This document shows positions 1 to 8,651 of a DNA stretch of 64,000 nt, piece by piece. The position numbers and the translations under genes are program-made. The stretch comes from Rhodoferax sp. U11-2br (lineage in GTDB: Bacteria > Pseudomonadota > Gammaproteobacteria > Burkholderiales > Burkholderiaceae_C): NCBI RefSeq assembly GCF_018619435.1, contig NZ_JAHFZF010000010.1:62001-126000 (forward strand), given 5' to 3'. Every line of letters begins with the position of its first letter. Position 1 is the first letter of the stretch. Below the pieces are notes generated by a model, which saw only the letters and a program-made list of their open reading frames with translations, did not search any database and had not been told where the DNA came from.

Positions 1-8
1 GTTGCTAC

Positions 9-434
9 TTATTTTGATTTTTTTGAAGCGGGCTCGGCTGCCGCTTCAGGGGGTGCGGTCGCCGGCGCCTCGACAGCGGGATCAGCTTCTGCCGCCTGCG
101 CGGTCTCGGGCGGCAGCTGCAGGATTTGTTTGATGTTCTGGCTGCCGATGTAGCCCACCACCACCCACAGCGCGATCACCACCACCCAGATGATTCTGGA
201 GCGTTTCTCTGAAGGCGTCTGACTCAGCCGCTCCTGCAGTCCCTGGGGTTTGGCTGGGGCGGGGTTGTCCTGCGCCTGCAGCGCGGCATTGCCCGCATTG
301 ATCTGGACACGGGTGATGTGCAGGATGCGCTCCAGGCTGTCGCGCACCTCGCTGGTCAGGCGGGTCCGCATCAGGCTTTGGGCTTCTTGTCGGATGGCTT
401 TGAAGGCGGCAAGTTGCGAGTCCGTTGGGCTCAT
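9..434 (-). CDS. Small single-pass membrane protein of unknown function
   Basis: A 141-residue protein I do not recognise. The ATG at 434 is preferred because the frame upstream is proline- and arginine-rich and looks non-coding. Residues 1-60 are hydrophilic and probably helical. A basic stretch is followed by one clear membrane helix (about residues 81-97, core IIWVVVIALWVVVGYIG). The C-terminus is rich in Ala, Pro and Glu and ends in Lys residues. It follows another unknown membrane protein on the same strand after a 122-base gap, so the two may form a unit. No catalytic motif is visible. Real gene likely; function unknown. Confidence 0.6.
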   Translation of the reverse strand: MSPTDSQLAAFKAIRQEAQSLMRTRLTSEVRDSLERILHITRVQINAGNAALQAQDNPAPAKPQGLQERLSQTPSEKRSRIIWVVVIALWVVVGYIGSQNIKQILQLPPETAQAAEADPAVEAPATAPPEAAAEPASKKSK

Positions 435-556
435 GTCTGGGCTCCTGAGTGTCAATCGGGCGCCATTTTGACCCCGAATCTGAGCACTGAACCTGTGCTG
501 GATCAAGGAAAGCTGCTGCACCGTGTGGGCCAGTGGCACTGGCAACGACAGCAGGG

Positions 557-1387
557 TCAAACCGGCTTGTCGGGCTCCAGGGGGGCCTGCTGTGTGGGTG
601 TGCCCGCTGGGCTGCGGGCGCTGCGCTGGCTGTGCGCGGCATGGCGTTTGGCGCGATGGATGTGCTGCTCCATGCGGCGGGCCGACTTCCAGCGCATGTA
701 GCCGTAAAGCAGTTTGGCCAGATAGCCCAGGATGTACAGGCCCACCAGACCCACCACCCACGGGGTGATCTGGTCAATCAGTTTCTCGCGCATCATGCCG
801 GCCAGTTCGCGGTCCATCTGCGCTTGGGCCGCGGTTTTTGGCGGCTGGAAGGTCTCGGGCGTGTCCCATTGGTTGGCCGCCTTGGGTTGACCGTCGGCCT
901 GGGCAGGGTCGTTCCACTGGCCTTTGTTAAGTCCAAGGCTTTCTTTCACATCGTGCACTGCATCGATGGCGCCGGACTCCAGCAACTGGTCATACACCGG
1001 GCGCACGCCTTCTTTGATGCTTTTGCGCAACTCGTCGCCCACCGTGGGCTGTGTGTTGGCCGCCGCTGTGGCTGCGCTGGCCACAGCTTGCGCTGGCTTG
1101 GCGGGGGAGGAGGCCGTGGCCTGGGCTGCGGTGGTCGATGAAGCACGGCCTTGAGGGGCGGCAGGGGGGGCGTTTGATTTGTCCCAGTTGATGAGCTCAT
1201 CCACCGGGAGTGTGTCCTGATGCTCCAGCGTCACCAGCTTGCTGGTATCGACCATGGCATCTGCGGGGGCTTTGCCGTCCTGCAAAACAATCGGCCCGGC
1301 GCAGATTGGCAGGCTCAGGCCGCACAAACAGGTGGTAGCCAGAACCAGCGAAGCAAGCCGAGGCAGACGGTGCGAGGTCTTAAACAT
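557..1387 (-). CDS. Secreted or membrane-anchored protein of unknown function
   Basis: A 276-residue protein. The N-terminus looks like a signal peptide (basic start, hydrophobic core, Cys-containing region around residues 18-30). A low-complexity Ala/Pro/Ser/Thr linker follows (about 70-115), then a helical segment. A second hydrophobic helix (about residues 211-230, core PWVVGLVGLYILGYLAKLLY) is followed by a basic His/Arg-rich tail. This suggests a periplasmic domain anchored near the C-terminus. The next gene on this strand is another small membrane protein of unknown function. No enzyme motif was recognised. Confidence 0.6.
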   Translation of the reverse strand: MFKTSHRLPRLASLVLATTCLCGLSLPICAGPIVLQDGKAPADAMVDTSKLVTLEHQDTLPVDELINWDKSNAPPAAPQGRASSTTAAQATASSPAKPAQAVASAATAAANTQPTVGDELRKSIKEGVRPVYDQLLESGAIDAVHDVKESLGLNKGQWNDPAQADGQPKAANQWDTPETFQPPKTAAQAQMDRELAGMMREKLIDQITPWVVGLVGLYILGYLAKLLYGYMRWKSARRMEQHIHRAKRHAAHSQRSARSPAGTPTQQAPLEPDKPV

Positions 1388-1540
1388 GGCGCCAGTGTTT
1401 CATCAGCAAGCCAAAGGAGGGGGATGCCGCAAATTCTAGCGAGGGTGGCGCGCTCTGTCTCGCCGGGGGCCGGGTACCCTCAACCCTGTTGCGGCTGGAA
1501 CACACAGACTCAGGGAGTGTTGTCCTATTGACATCACAAA

Positions 1541-1580
1541 TTGGCCTATGGTCCTTATATAAACTGGTCTAGTAGCTTTA
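1541..1580. repeat. Degenerate copy of the AGCCCTTAT palindromic repeat
   Basis: GGTCCTTATATAAACTGGTCTAGTAGCTTT resembles the repeat found elsewhere in the window (AGCCCTTAT-N3-ATAAGGGCT plus TAGCTAT) with several mismatches in the right arm. It sits just past the stop codon of miaB. The loss of arm pairing suggests a decayed copy. Confidence 0.4.
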
Positions 1581-1593
1581 GTTTGTATAGCAA

Positions 1594-2934
1594 TCAGGCG
1601 GTCGCGGACTCGCTGGTCAACACGTCACCGCGCAGGGTGTAGGTGCGCGTTTCGGTGATGGCCACATCCACCATCTGGCCAACCAGCCGTGGTTGGCCGA
1701 CAAAATTGACCACGCGGTTGCATTCGGTGCGGCCCATCAGCTCACCACCGTCGCGTTTGGACGCGCCTTCCACCAGCAGGCGTTGTGTGGTGCCGACCAG
1801 GCTGGCGCTGATGCGCGCCATGTTGTCATTGATGTTGGCCTGCACCTGTTGCAGCCGGCGCAGTTTCACCTCGTGCGGGGTGTCATCCGCCAGGTTGGCT
1901 GCCGGTGTGCCGGGGCGTGGGCTGAAGATGAAGCTGAAACTGTTGTCAAAGCCGATGTCGTCCATCAGCTTCATGAGTTTGCTGTGGTCCTCCTCGGTTT
2001 CACCCGGAAAACCGACGATGAAGTCGGAACTGAGCGCCATGTTGGGCCGGATCGCGCGCAACTTGCGCACCGTGCTTTTGTATTCCATGGCGGTGTAGCC
2101 GCGTTTCATGGCCATCAGGATGCGGTCCGAGCCGTGTTGCACCGGCAGGTGCAGGTGGCTGACCAGCTTGGGTAACTTGTCATAGGCGGCGATCAGCGCC
2201 GGGGTGAACTCGTTGGGGTGGCTGGTGACATAACGGATGCGCTCGATGCCGGGGATGTCGGACACGTATTCGAGCAGGGTGGCAAAGTCCGCCATCTCGC
2301 TCGTGTCACCCATCGGCGCACGCCAGGCGTTGACGTTCTGGCCGAGCAGGGTGATTTCCTTGACGCCCTGGTCGGCCAGGCCAGCCACCTCCACCAGCAC
2401 GTCCTCAAACGGGCGGTGCACCTCTTCACCGCGGGTGTAGGGCACCACGCAGTAGCTGCAGTATTTGGAGCAACCTTCCATGATCGACACAAAGGCGCTG
2501 GCACCGTCCACCCGCGCGGCGGGCATGTGGTCAAACTTCTCGATCTCAGGAAAGCTGATGTCCACCTGGGAGCGGTTCAGGCGGGCGCGCTCGTCAAGCA
2601 TCTGCGGCAGGCGGTGCAGCGTCTGCGGGCCAAACACCACGTCCACATAGGGTGCACGCGCGATGATGGCCTCACCTTCCTGGCTGGCCACACAACCACC
2701 CACACCAATGAGTGCGCCCTTTTTCTTGAGGTGTTTGACCCGGCCCAGGTCGGAGAACACCTTCTCTTGTGCCTTCTCGCGCACCGAGCAGGTGTTGAAC
2801 AGGATCAGATCGGCTTCCTCGACGTTGTCGGTGGGCTCGTAACCTTGTGCGGCGCCGAGCACATCGCTCATCTTGTCCGAGTCGTACTCGTTCATCTGGC
2901 AGCCGTAGGTTTTGATAAAGACTTTTTTGCTCAT
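1594..2934 (-). CDS. miaB: tRNA-2-methylthio-N6-dimethylallyladenosine synthase MiaB
   Basis: Radical-SAM methylthiotransferase that converts i6A37 to ms2i6A37 in tRNAs reading UNN codons. The N-terminal UPF0004 domain carries the three auxiliary-cluster cysteines C12, C49 and C81. The radical-SAM CxxxCxxC motif is C155, C159 and C162, in [15 protein letters not shown]-like domain fills the C-terminus (about residues 380-440). At 446 residues it is close to, slightly shorter than, enterobacterial MiaB. The ATG at 2934 gives a canonical N-terminus ([18 protein letters not shown]). It is apparently transcribed alone, with a palindromic repeat upstream. Confidence 0.97.
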   Translation of the reverse strand: MSKKVFIKTYGCQMNEYDSDKMSDVLGAAQGYEPTDNVEEADLILFNTCSVREKAQEKVFSDLGRVKHLKKKGALIGVGGCVASQEGEAIIARAPYVDVVFGPQTLHRLPQMLDERARLNRSQVDISFPEIEKFDHMPAARVDGASAFVSIMEGCSKYCSYCVVPYTRGEEVHRPFEDVLVEVAGLADQGVKEITLLGQNVNAWRAPMGDTSEMADFATLLEYVSDIPGIERIRYVTSHPNEFTPALIAAYDKLPKLVSHLHLPVQHGSDRILMAMKRGYTAMEYKSTVRKLRAIRPNMALSSDFIVGFPGETEEDHSKLMKLMDDIGFDNSFSFIFSPRPGTPAANLADDTPHEVKLRRLQQVQANINDNMARISASLVGTTQRLLVEGASKRDGGELMGRTECNRVVNFVGQPRLVGQMVDVAITETRTYTLRGDVLTSESATA

Positions 2935-2965
2935 GCTGTGGGTATCCGGTAAAACTATGTTGTTT

Positions 2966-3003
2966 GTAGCTATAAGCCCTTATTTCATAAGGGCTAGAGG
3001 CCA
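2966..3003. repeat. Interspersed palindromic repeat, intact copy
   Basis: TAGCTAT is followed by the perfect arms AGCCCTTAT-TTC-ATAAGGGCT and an AGAGGCCA tail. It lies between the miaB start and the end of the small secreted-protein gene. It is one of the best-conserved copies in the window. Confidence 0.8.
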
Positions 3004-3074
3004 ATTTTGCCAATGAAGTGAAAGACCGGGCGCCACCTGCTGACGCGGTGTGCCCGGACCCGGCCGCAGTGTGG

Positions 3075-3521
3075 CTACTGGCTGGCCGCTGGCTCGGGAT
3101 GGCGGGCCGTGCGGTCCTGGTCCGATCCGAAGCGGATGTTGGTCAGGGTCTCCAGACCGGCACGTTTTTGTTGGGCCTCGGTCGGCGTCAGGATCCAGAC
3201 TTCGTGAATCAGGCCCTGCGGGTCAGCCACGTAGTTCACCAGCAGCTCTTTGCCGACCAGGCTGGCCGACATCACGATCAGGTTTTTGGTGTCCTTGATG
3301 CGTGCGCCGGGGGACAGGCGTCGCGGTTTGCGGTCAAGCAGGATGTTCGGCGGCGCGGTGACCTCCAGCAAACCCCGCAATGCCTTGGGTGGGAAATCGC
3401 GCTTCGCCAAGCCCTGCGCCTCGGCCACACCGGGCAGCAGGCAGGCGGCGCCCATCAGGCACAAGGCCAGGACCAGCAAGGGGGTTTTGAACTGCAGAAG
3501 CCAGCGTTTCATGGTGTACAT
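3075..3521 (-). CDS. Small exported protein of unknown function
   Basis: 148 residues with a clear signal peptide: basic MKRW start, hydrophobic core to about residue 30, and cleavage predicted after VAEA. The mature part is about 110 residues, with a Pro/Arg-rich segment (about 40-75) and a beta-rich stretch containing LIVMSASLVGKELLVNY and LIHEVWILTP. It lies 36 bases after the rhlE-like gene on the same strand, so co-transcription is likely. ATGs at 3521 and 3512 are both possible; neither has a strong ribosome-binding site. Family not recognised. Confidence 0.65.
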   Translation of the reverse strand: MYTMKRWLLQFKTPLLVLALCLMGAACLLPGVAEAQGLAKRDFPPKALRGLLEVTAPPNILLDRKPRRLSPGARIKDTKNLIVMSASLVGKELLVNYVADPQGLIHEVWILTPTEAQQKRAGLETLTNIRFGSDQDRTARHPEPAASQ

Positions 3522-3557
3522 CCAGAGGCTGTGAAAGAAAGCCCGGATTTTAATGGG

Positions 3558-4805
3558 TCACTTTCCGTACCCGGCGGCAGCGCGCAACTTGTCCTTTTTG
3601 CTCGGGCGTTTGCCCTTGATCCCACCATTGCCCGGGGCGTCGGGCGCGCTCGATTCGGGTGGGGCAACTTCTTGCGCCTCAAAGCCGGGCTCGCTTTCCA
3701 GCGTCACGGTCAACTGGTTGCGTTTCTGGATCAGCCGCCAGTGCGCACTGGATTCGGCGCAAACAAAACTCAGGGCCAGCCCGGGCTCACCTGCGCGGCC
3801 GGTGCGGCCAATGCGGTGGGTGTAGTCCTGGGTCGAACGTGGCAGGTCAAAGTTGACCACCACCGGCAAGCCCACAATGTCCAGCCCACGCGCCGCCACA
3901 TCGGTGGCCACCACCACCTGCAGGCGCTCAGCCTTGAAGTCGGTCAGCACCTGGCTGCGTTTGCCCTGGCTCAGTTCGCCATGGAAGGGCTCGGCGGTGA
4001 GCCCACCTTTGCGCAATTTGTCGGCCACGATCTCGGCGGCAAACTTGGTGGCGACAAACACCAGGGTGCGTTCCCAGCTGTTCTGCTTGATCAGGTGGCG
4101 CAGCAGCTGGGTGCGTTGGGGCGTGTCGACGGCGATGGCACGCTGGACAATCTCCACTGGTTGTTGTTGGCTGGCATCCACCTCGACTCGCACCGCGTTG
4201 TGCAGCAGTGTGTTGGCCAGGGCTTGTACGACCGGGCTGAAGGTGGCCGAGAAAAACAGGTTTTGCCGCTGGGTTGGCAGCAGCGCCAGCACCTGGGCCA
4301 GTTCCTCAGCAAAGCCCAGGTCGAGCATGCGGTCAGCCTCGTCAAGCACCAGCAGCTTGACCTGGTCGAGTTTGAGGGCGTTGTGTGCCAGCAGGTCCAG
4401 CAGCCGACCCGGTGTGGCCACCACCACGTCGGTACCTCCGCGCAAGCCCATCATTTGCGGGTTGATCGAGACACCGCCAAAAAACACAGACACCTTGACC
4501 CGCTGTGGCAAGTGCTGCGCCAGCGACTGGATCACCTCACCGACCTGGGTTGCCAGCTCCCGCGTGGGCACCAGCACCAGGGCCTGTGCTGGGCGCACCC
4601 GGCTCGTGCTGGCTTGTAAACGCTGCAACAGCGGCAGGGCAAAGGCCAGGGTTTTGCCGGAGCCGGTCTGCGCCGAGCCCAGCACATCCTGGCCCGCCAG
4701 GGCGGGAGGAATCGCGCCTTGCTGGATCGGGGTCGGGCTGCTGTGGCCCAGTTGGGAAAGCGCGGCCAGCAGGGCGGGCGAAAGGCCCAGGGAGGGAAAC
4801 GTCAT
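3558..4805 (-). CDS. rhlE: DEAD-box ATP-dependent RNA helicase, RhlE type
   Basis: 415-residue RNA helicase with all core motifs in order: Q motif (about residues 25-30), Walker A GSAQTGSGKT (43-52), PTREL (80-84), TPGR (131-134), DEAD (155-158), SAT (186-188), then ATDVAARGLDI and HRIGRTGRAG in the second RecA domain. The short tail is basic and lacks a dedicated RNA-binding domain, as in RhlE-like proteins. Probable roles are RNA remodelling in ribosome assembly or cold response. SrmB- or DbpA-like assignments are less likely because their C-terminal domains are absent. Confidence 0.9.
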   Translation of the reverse strand: MTFPSLGLSPALLAALSQLGHSSPTPIQQGAIPPALAGQDVLGSAQTGSGKTLAFALPLLQRLQASTSRVRPAQALVLVPTRELATQVGEVIQSLAQHLPQRVKVSVFFGGVSINPQMMGLRGGTDVVVATPGRLLDLLAHNALKLDQVKLLVLDEADRMLDLGFAEELAQVLALLPTQRQNLFFSATFSPVVQALANTLLHNAVRVEVDASQQQPVEIVQRAIAVDTPQRTQLLRHLIKQNSWERTLVFVATKFAAEIVADKLRKGGLTAEPFHGELSQGKRSQVLTDFKAERLQVVVATDVAARGLDIVGLPVVVNFDLPRSTQDYTHRIGRTGRAGEPGLALSFVCAESSAHWRLIQKRNQLTVTLESEPGFEAQEVAPPESSAPDAPGNGGIKGKRPSKKDKLRAAAGYGK

Positions 4806-4983
4806 GGTGTGCTCAAAGAGTCAAAAAGGGTGGCGGGCCGAGGGATGGCGCAGCATCAAGGGCGCAGGTGTAACACAAGCGGGCGGGGTTTTGGCCACCG
4901 ATGTGGGGGCAAGCCGCATAATCGACCCCCTGCGAATCCTGTGAGCCTGTGGGGCTCGGGTTCAGATTGATGCAAAGGACACC

Positions 4984-5310
4984 GTGAAAAAAACATTCAA
5001 AATCAACATCGAAGGCAAAAACCGCGACCGCGTGCTGGACGCCACCAAACACGAAATTCGCCAGTACATGAAGCGCGAGCGCAACAAGGCTTTGCCCGAG
5101 GGTGTCGATTTCTGGGACTTTGACTGCCGATTTGGCCGCAGTGAGGAGAGTGCCGAGGCCGTGCATGTGGCCAACATCACGGCCCTGATCGATGCGGCAG
5201 CGTCAGACGGTGCCGATGCTTTTTATCTGGAGTTGCTGGCCAAACCGGGTGTGCGCAAGGCACGTGCGCCCTCTGACCAAGGCGGCGGCGAGCCGTCTTT
5301 GGACGATTGA
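4984..5310 (+). CDS. DUF6172-type small conserved protein
   Basis: 108-residue soluble protein starting at a GTG with an AAGGA ribosome-binding site a few bases upstream. It is Lys/Arg-rich in the first half (MKKTFKINIEGKNRDRVLDA, then YMKRERNKALPEGVDFWDF) and acidic in the second. The KREL/KRERNKxLP pattern matches what I remember of the DUF6172 family, which has no known function. It converges with the end of the export operon. The family call is from memory and unconfirmed; that it is a real gene is well supported. Confidence 0.7.
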   Translation: MKKTFKINIEGKNRDRVLDATKHEIRQYMKRERNKALPEGVDFWDFDCRFGRSEESAEAVHVANITALIDAAASDGADAFYLELLAKPGVRKARAPSDQGGGEPSLDD

Positions 5311-5327
5311 GTCGTTGAAATAGCTGC

Positions 5328-6458
5328 TCAGGGTTGGCGCAGACGCGTGACCCGCAGCAGCCAACCGCCACAACCCAGCGCCAACAGGCTCAACAGCCCC
5401 AGCAACCCGGCCACATCCGACAGAGGTGCCCCCATCTGGTTGAGTTTGAGCGAGGCCTGGATCCCGGCAGTGCTCGGAAACAGCCAGCGCAGATGCTGCA
5501 GAAGGGCTGGCAAGGACTCACTGGGCCACGAAAAACCCGAGACAAAAATCACCGGCAGCGCGGTGAACAACAACACCTGCAAGGCCCGTTCGCGGTTGCC
5601 AAACCACACCCCCAGCAAGGCGCCGAGGGTGCAGATGGCTGGGACATAACAGGCCAGCAGCACCAGCGCACCGCCTGGGTTGCCACCCCGTGGGAAGTCC
5701 TGCAACACATAGATCCAGCCAAAGTACAGCAGCCCGTTGGCCCAGCCGACTGTGCAAAATGCTAGCAGTCGGCCCATCCAGGTTGGGGTATCAGCACGTT
5801 TTTGACCCGTTTCACACCACAAGCCTACCAGCATGCCCACGCCCATCAGCAGGGTCTGCTGCAGGATCAGCAAGGCCACGGCGGGCACCACATAACTGCC
5901 ATAGCCTTCCGTCGGGTTGAACAAGGCCACCAACAGGGTGCTGATCGGGTTGCGGCTGGCCTGGGCCTGCCGCTTGCCTTGCCCAGCGGCCTCCAGTTTG
6001 GCGATCTCAACCCCGGCAGACACGGTGCCAATGGCTTCTGAGAACCCGTACGACACCGCTTTGTTGAGCAGCGCGTAGCTGCCGTTGGCCTGCACCGTGA
6101 CGACGGTCGGGGTGCCGCGCAGCACGCTGCGCTTGAGGTCGCGTGGCAGAACAGCAAAACCTTCGATCTCACCGGCCCACAGGGCTTGTTGCGCGGCATG
6201 TTCGTCGCCTGTGATCAGGCGCACCTCAACACGTGGGCTGGCTTGCACATAACGCGTTATCTGGCGCGAGAGATTGCTGTGGTCCAGATCCACCACCGCC
6301 ACCGGCACGCGGGTCACGACCTGGGTGCCATAAGGCCAGGGGTAAAAAAAGCCATAGATCAGCGGCGCCAGGCCCAAAATCAGCACCACACCTTTGTCGT
6401 GTGCTATGGTTTTTAGCGTGGCCAGCCAGGCCTGCCACAGTCTGGACCACGCGTTCAT
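5328..6458 (-). CDS. ABC-2 type export permease (YhhJ/YbhR-like), second of a pair
   Basis: 376 residues from the ATG at 6458, which overlaps the stop of the preceding permease as ATGA. Topology is typical of ABC-2 exporters: one N-terminal helix (GVVLILGLAPLIYGFFYPWP), a large periplasmic domain (about residues 45-170, with VAVVDLDHSNLSRQ), then five or six C-terminal membrane helices. It works with the adjacent permease, the membrane-fusion protein and the TolC-like channel. Related operons usually encode an ATP-binding subunit; none is present here. Substrate is unknown. Confidence 0.87.
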   Translation of the reverse strand: MNAWSRLWQAWLATLKTIAHDKGVVLILGLAPLIYGFFYPWPYGTQVVTRVPVAVVDLDHSNLSRQITRYVQASPRVEVRLITGDEHAAQQALWAGEIEGFAVLPRDLKRSVLRGTPTVVTVQANGSYALLNKAVSYGFSEAIGTVSAGVEIAKLEAAGQGKRQAQASRNPISTLLVALFNPTEGYGSYVVPAVALLILQQTLLMGVGMLVGLWCETGQKRADTPTWMGRLLAFCTVGWANGLLYFGWIYVLQDFPRGGNPGGALVLLACYVPAICTLGALLGVWFGNRERALQVLLFTALPVIFVSGFSWPSESLPALLQHLRWLFPSTAGIQASLKLNQMGAPLSDVAGLLGLLSLLALGCGGWLLRVTRLRQP

Positions 6459-7645
6459 CAGCGGCCACCCCAACGCGCTGGCTGCCGCGTTGCCTGCACC
6501 AGCAGCCGCGCCGACAAAGCCCCCAGCACAGCGGTGGCCAGCCACAGACCGACCAAACTCAGGCTGCTGTAGCGCAGCGGCGCGCCCATTTGCAGTTGCT
6601 CCATCTGCAGCCGGATGTAATGGGTGTAGGGCAACAACTCAGCCCAGCCGCGCGCCAGCACCGGCATCGACTGCAGCGGAAACCCCACCCCGCTGAAGGC
6701 AAAGGCGGGCGCAGTGATAAAGCCGGTGGCCGAAAGTGCAGTGCGTAAAGACAGCGTACCCGCCGCGACTGCCGCACCCATCACCAGGGACAAGGCCAGC
6801 AGGCCCCACAAGCCCAACAGCACCCAGGCCAATGAGCCCGGCGGAAACCAGCCACGCCCCCAGGTCAGTCCCAGCAAACTGGCCGTGCCCACCAGACCCA
6901 GGCTGATGACGGGCCAGGCCAGCTTGCCCAGCAGGGCGGCAGCAGCACCTGACCAGCCCGGTGAATCACCCAGCCACTGACCCAGCGTGGCATCACGCAG
7001 CTCGCGCCCTACGGCCCAGGCCCCGGCGGTCATGGCCAGGATGTGCAACAGCGCCGGGATCAGCGCGGCGGCCAGAAACTGTTCGTAGTTGAGTGAGACG
7101 TTGAACAGGGTCACCAGCTGCGTCTGGATCGGCTCCATCGCCACCCGCGTCAACAACGCAGGCTGGCCACGTTTGTTGCGTGCGCTCATCTCGATACCGG
7201 CGGAGAGGGTGGCCACCGCCGTGCGCACATCACGCTGGATCAGGCCCGAATGCGTGCCCAGCTGGGCGTTGTGCAACAGGGTGACCTGCGCTGCCTGGCC
7301 GAGCTTGACTTGGCGTGAAAAGTCGGCAGGGATGCTCACCACCGCATAGACCTCGGTACGTCGCAGCGCCTGCGTGGCCTGCGCGGTGTCGTCGTAACTG
7401 GCCACCAGTTTCAGGCCCGGCGTGGCCGACAAAAAGCGTTCCAGCTGGCGCGACAGGGCCGAATGGTCCTGGTCCATCAGGCCAATCGGCAGTTGCTGTG
7501 GCAGCCCGGCAGAAAAAATCCAGCCCATGACGGCGCAGGCCAGCAAAGGCACCCAGGAGATCATGGCCAGATCCCACGGGCTGCTTCGCAAACGCTTTGC
7601 CTCGCGCCGGGCGCTGTTGGTAAAGCTGTGCCAGAAGCTTGTCAT
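6458..7645 (-). CDS. ABC-2 type export permease (YhhJ/YbhS-like), first of a pair
   Basis: 395 residues. The ATG at 7645 (MTSFWHSFTN) is preferred over an upstream start that would run into the fusion-protein gene. It has an N-terminal membrane helix (MISWVPLLACAVMGWIF), a periplasmic domain beginning PIGLMDQDHSALSRQLERF, and a C-terminal block of membrane helices. The PxGxxDxDxSxLSRQ pattern is shared with the second permease, so they are paralogues probably working as a heterodimer. It lies 22 bases after the fusion-protein gene and overlaps the next permease by ATGA. Confidence 0.87.
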   Translation of the reverse strand: MTSFWHSFTNSARREAKRLRSSPWDLAMISWVPLLACAVMGWIFSAGLPQQLPIGLMDQDHSALSRQLERFLSATPGLKLVASYDDTAQATQALRRTEVYAVVSIPADFSRQVKLGQAAQVTLLHNAQLGTHSGLIQRDVRTAVATLSAGIEMSARNKRGQPALLTRVAMEPIQTQLVTLFNVSLNYEQFLAAALIPALLHILAMTAGAWAVGRELRDATLGQWLGDSPGWSGAAAALLGKLAWPVISLGLVGTASLLGLTWGRGWFPPGSLAWVLLGLWGLLALSLVMGAAVAAGTLSLRTALSATGFITAPAFAFSGVGFPLQSMPVLARGWAELLPYTHYIRLQMEQLQMGAPLRYSSLSLVGLWLATAVLGALSARLLVQATRQPARWGGR

Positions 7646-7667
7646 GCCACGCTGCTGGGCAGGCAGA

Positions 7668-8651
7668 TCACTGCACCAGCACACTCATGCCGGGGCGAGC
7701 GCCGTCGATACGCACCAGTGGCCGGGCCTTGACCTCAAAGGTACGGGCATCAAAACCTTGCCCGGCACGGGTGGCGCGCCAGGTGGCGAAATCGGGCAAA
7801 ACAGCGGTGTAAAACACCTTGAAGCGCACCTGCTGCTTGCCCAGTGCGGGCAACACCGCGTCAAACTCGCTGCCGTTGGCAAAACGCTGCAGGCGGTCTT
7901 CACGCACATTGAGCACCACCCACTGGTCGGCCAGGTCCACCACTGTGACCACCGCCACACCCTGGGCGGAGAGTTCGCCCACCTTGGCCAGCACCTTGGC
8001 CACCTCACCGGCCACCGGACTCTTCAACTCGGTTTCGTCCTGGGCCGCTTGCACCTCCGCCACCACACCGCTGACCTGTTGCACCTGGGCCTTGGCGGCG
8101 GCCTTGTCTTCGGCACGTGCGCCCGCGCGGGCCAGCTCGTACTGGGCTTTGGCGGCCAGCGCCTGGTCGCGCGAGGTGCTGAAGTTGGCGTAGGCCTCGT
8201 CACGTTTCTGGTCGGCCACCAAACCGTCTTTGGCCAGACCGGCCACACGTTTGTACGACACCTCGGCCAGCTCAGCGGCTGACTGGGCACGCTGCCACTG
8301 CAGCCGCGCCATCTCGATTTCTTGTGGACGGGCACCAGCCTGGGCCTTGTCGGACAGGGCCTGTGCCGCCTGCTGGGCACCGGTGGCCTGGGCCAGCTTG
8401 GCGCTCACTTCCGGGCTGTGGGTGCGCATCAGGAGGCTGCCCACGCTGACCTGGTCCCCCTCTTGCACCAGCACCTCGGCGATGCGGGCCGTCACTTTGG
8501 GCGCAATGTCGGTTTCATGCGCCTCCATCTGGCCTTGAAACACTTCCGGTGCGGGCTGGCTGGCTTGCCAGAACCCATAGGCCAGAAGAGCCACCACGGC
8601 AGCGGCCGCAACGCCCAGTGCAAGTTTTTTCACGGGTCGGCTTGTTGTCAT
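7668..8651 (-). CDS. HlyD-family membrane fusion protein of an export system
   Basis: 327-residue periplasmic adaptor. It has a short cytoplasmic tail and one membrane helix (about residues 9-27). A split lipoyl-like domain (GQMEAHETDIAPKVTARI at 40-57 and SPVAGEVAKV in the second half) is interrupted by a long alpha-helical hairpin rich in Ala, Gln and Lys (about 80-200). A beta-barrel domain completes it. It bridges the inner-membrane permeases to the TolC-like channel. Its start overlaps the stop of the upstream channel gene as ATGA, showing a single operon. YbhG/YhiI-like by architecture. Confidence 0.9.
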   Translation of the reverse strand: MTTSRPVKKLALGVAAAAVVALLAYGFWQASQPAPEVFQGQMEAHETDIAPKVTARIAEVLVQEGDQVSVGSLLMRTHSPEVSAKLAQATGAQQAAQALSDKAQAGARPQEIEMARLQWQRAQSAAELAEVSYKRVAGLAKDGLVADQKRDEAYANFSTSRDQALAAKAQYELARAGARAEDKAAAKAQVQQVSGVVAEVQAAQDETELKSPVAGEVAKVLAKVGELSAQGVAVVTVVDLADQWVVLNVREDRLQRFANGSEFDAVLPALGKQQVRFKVFYTAVLPDFATWRATRAGQGFDARTFEVKARPLVRIDGARPGMSVLVQ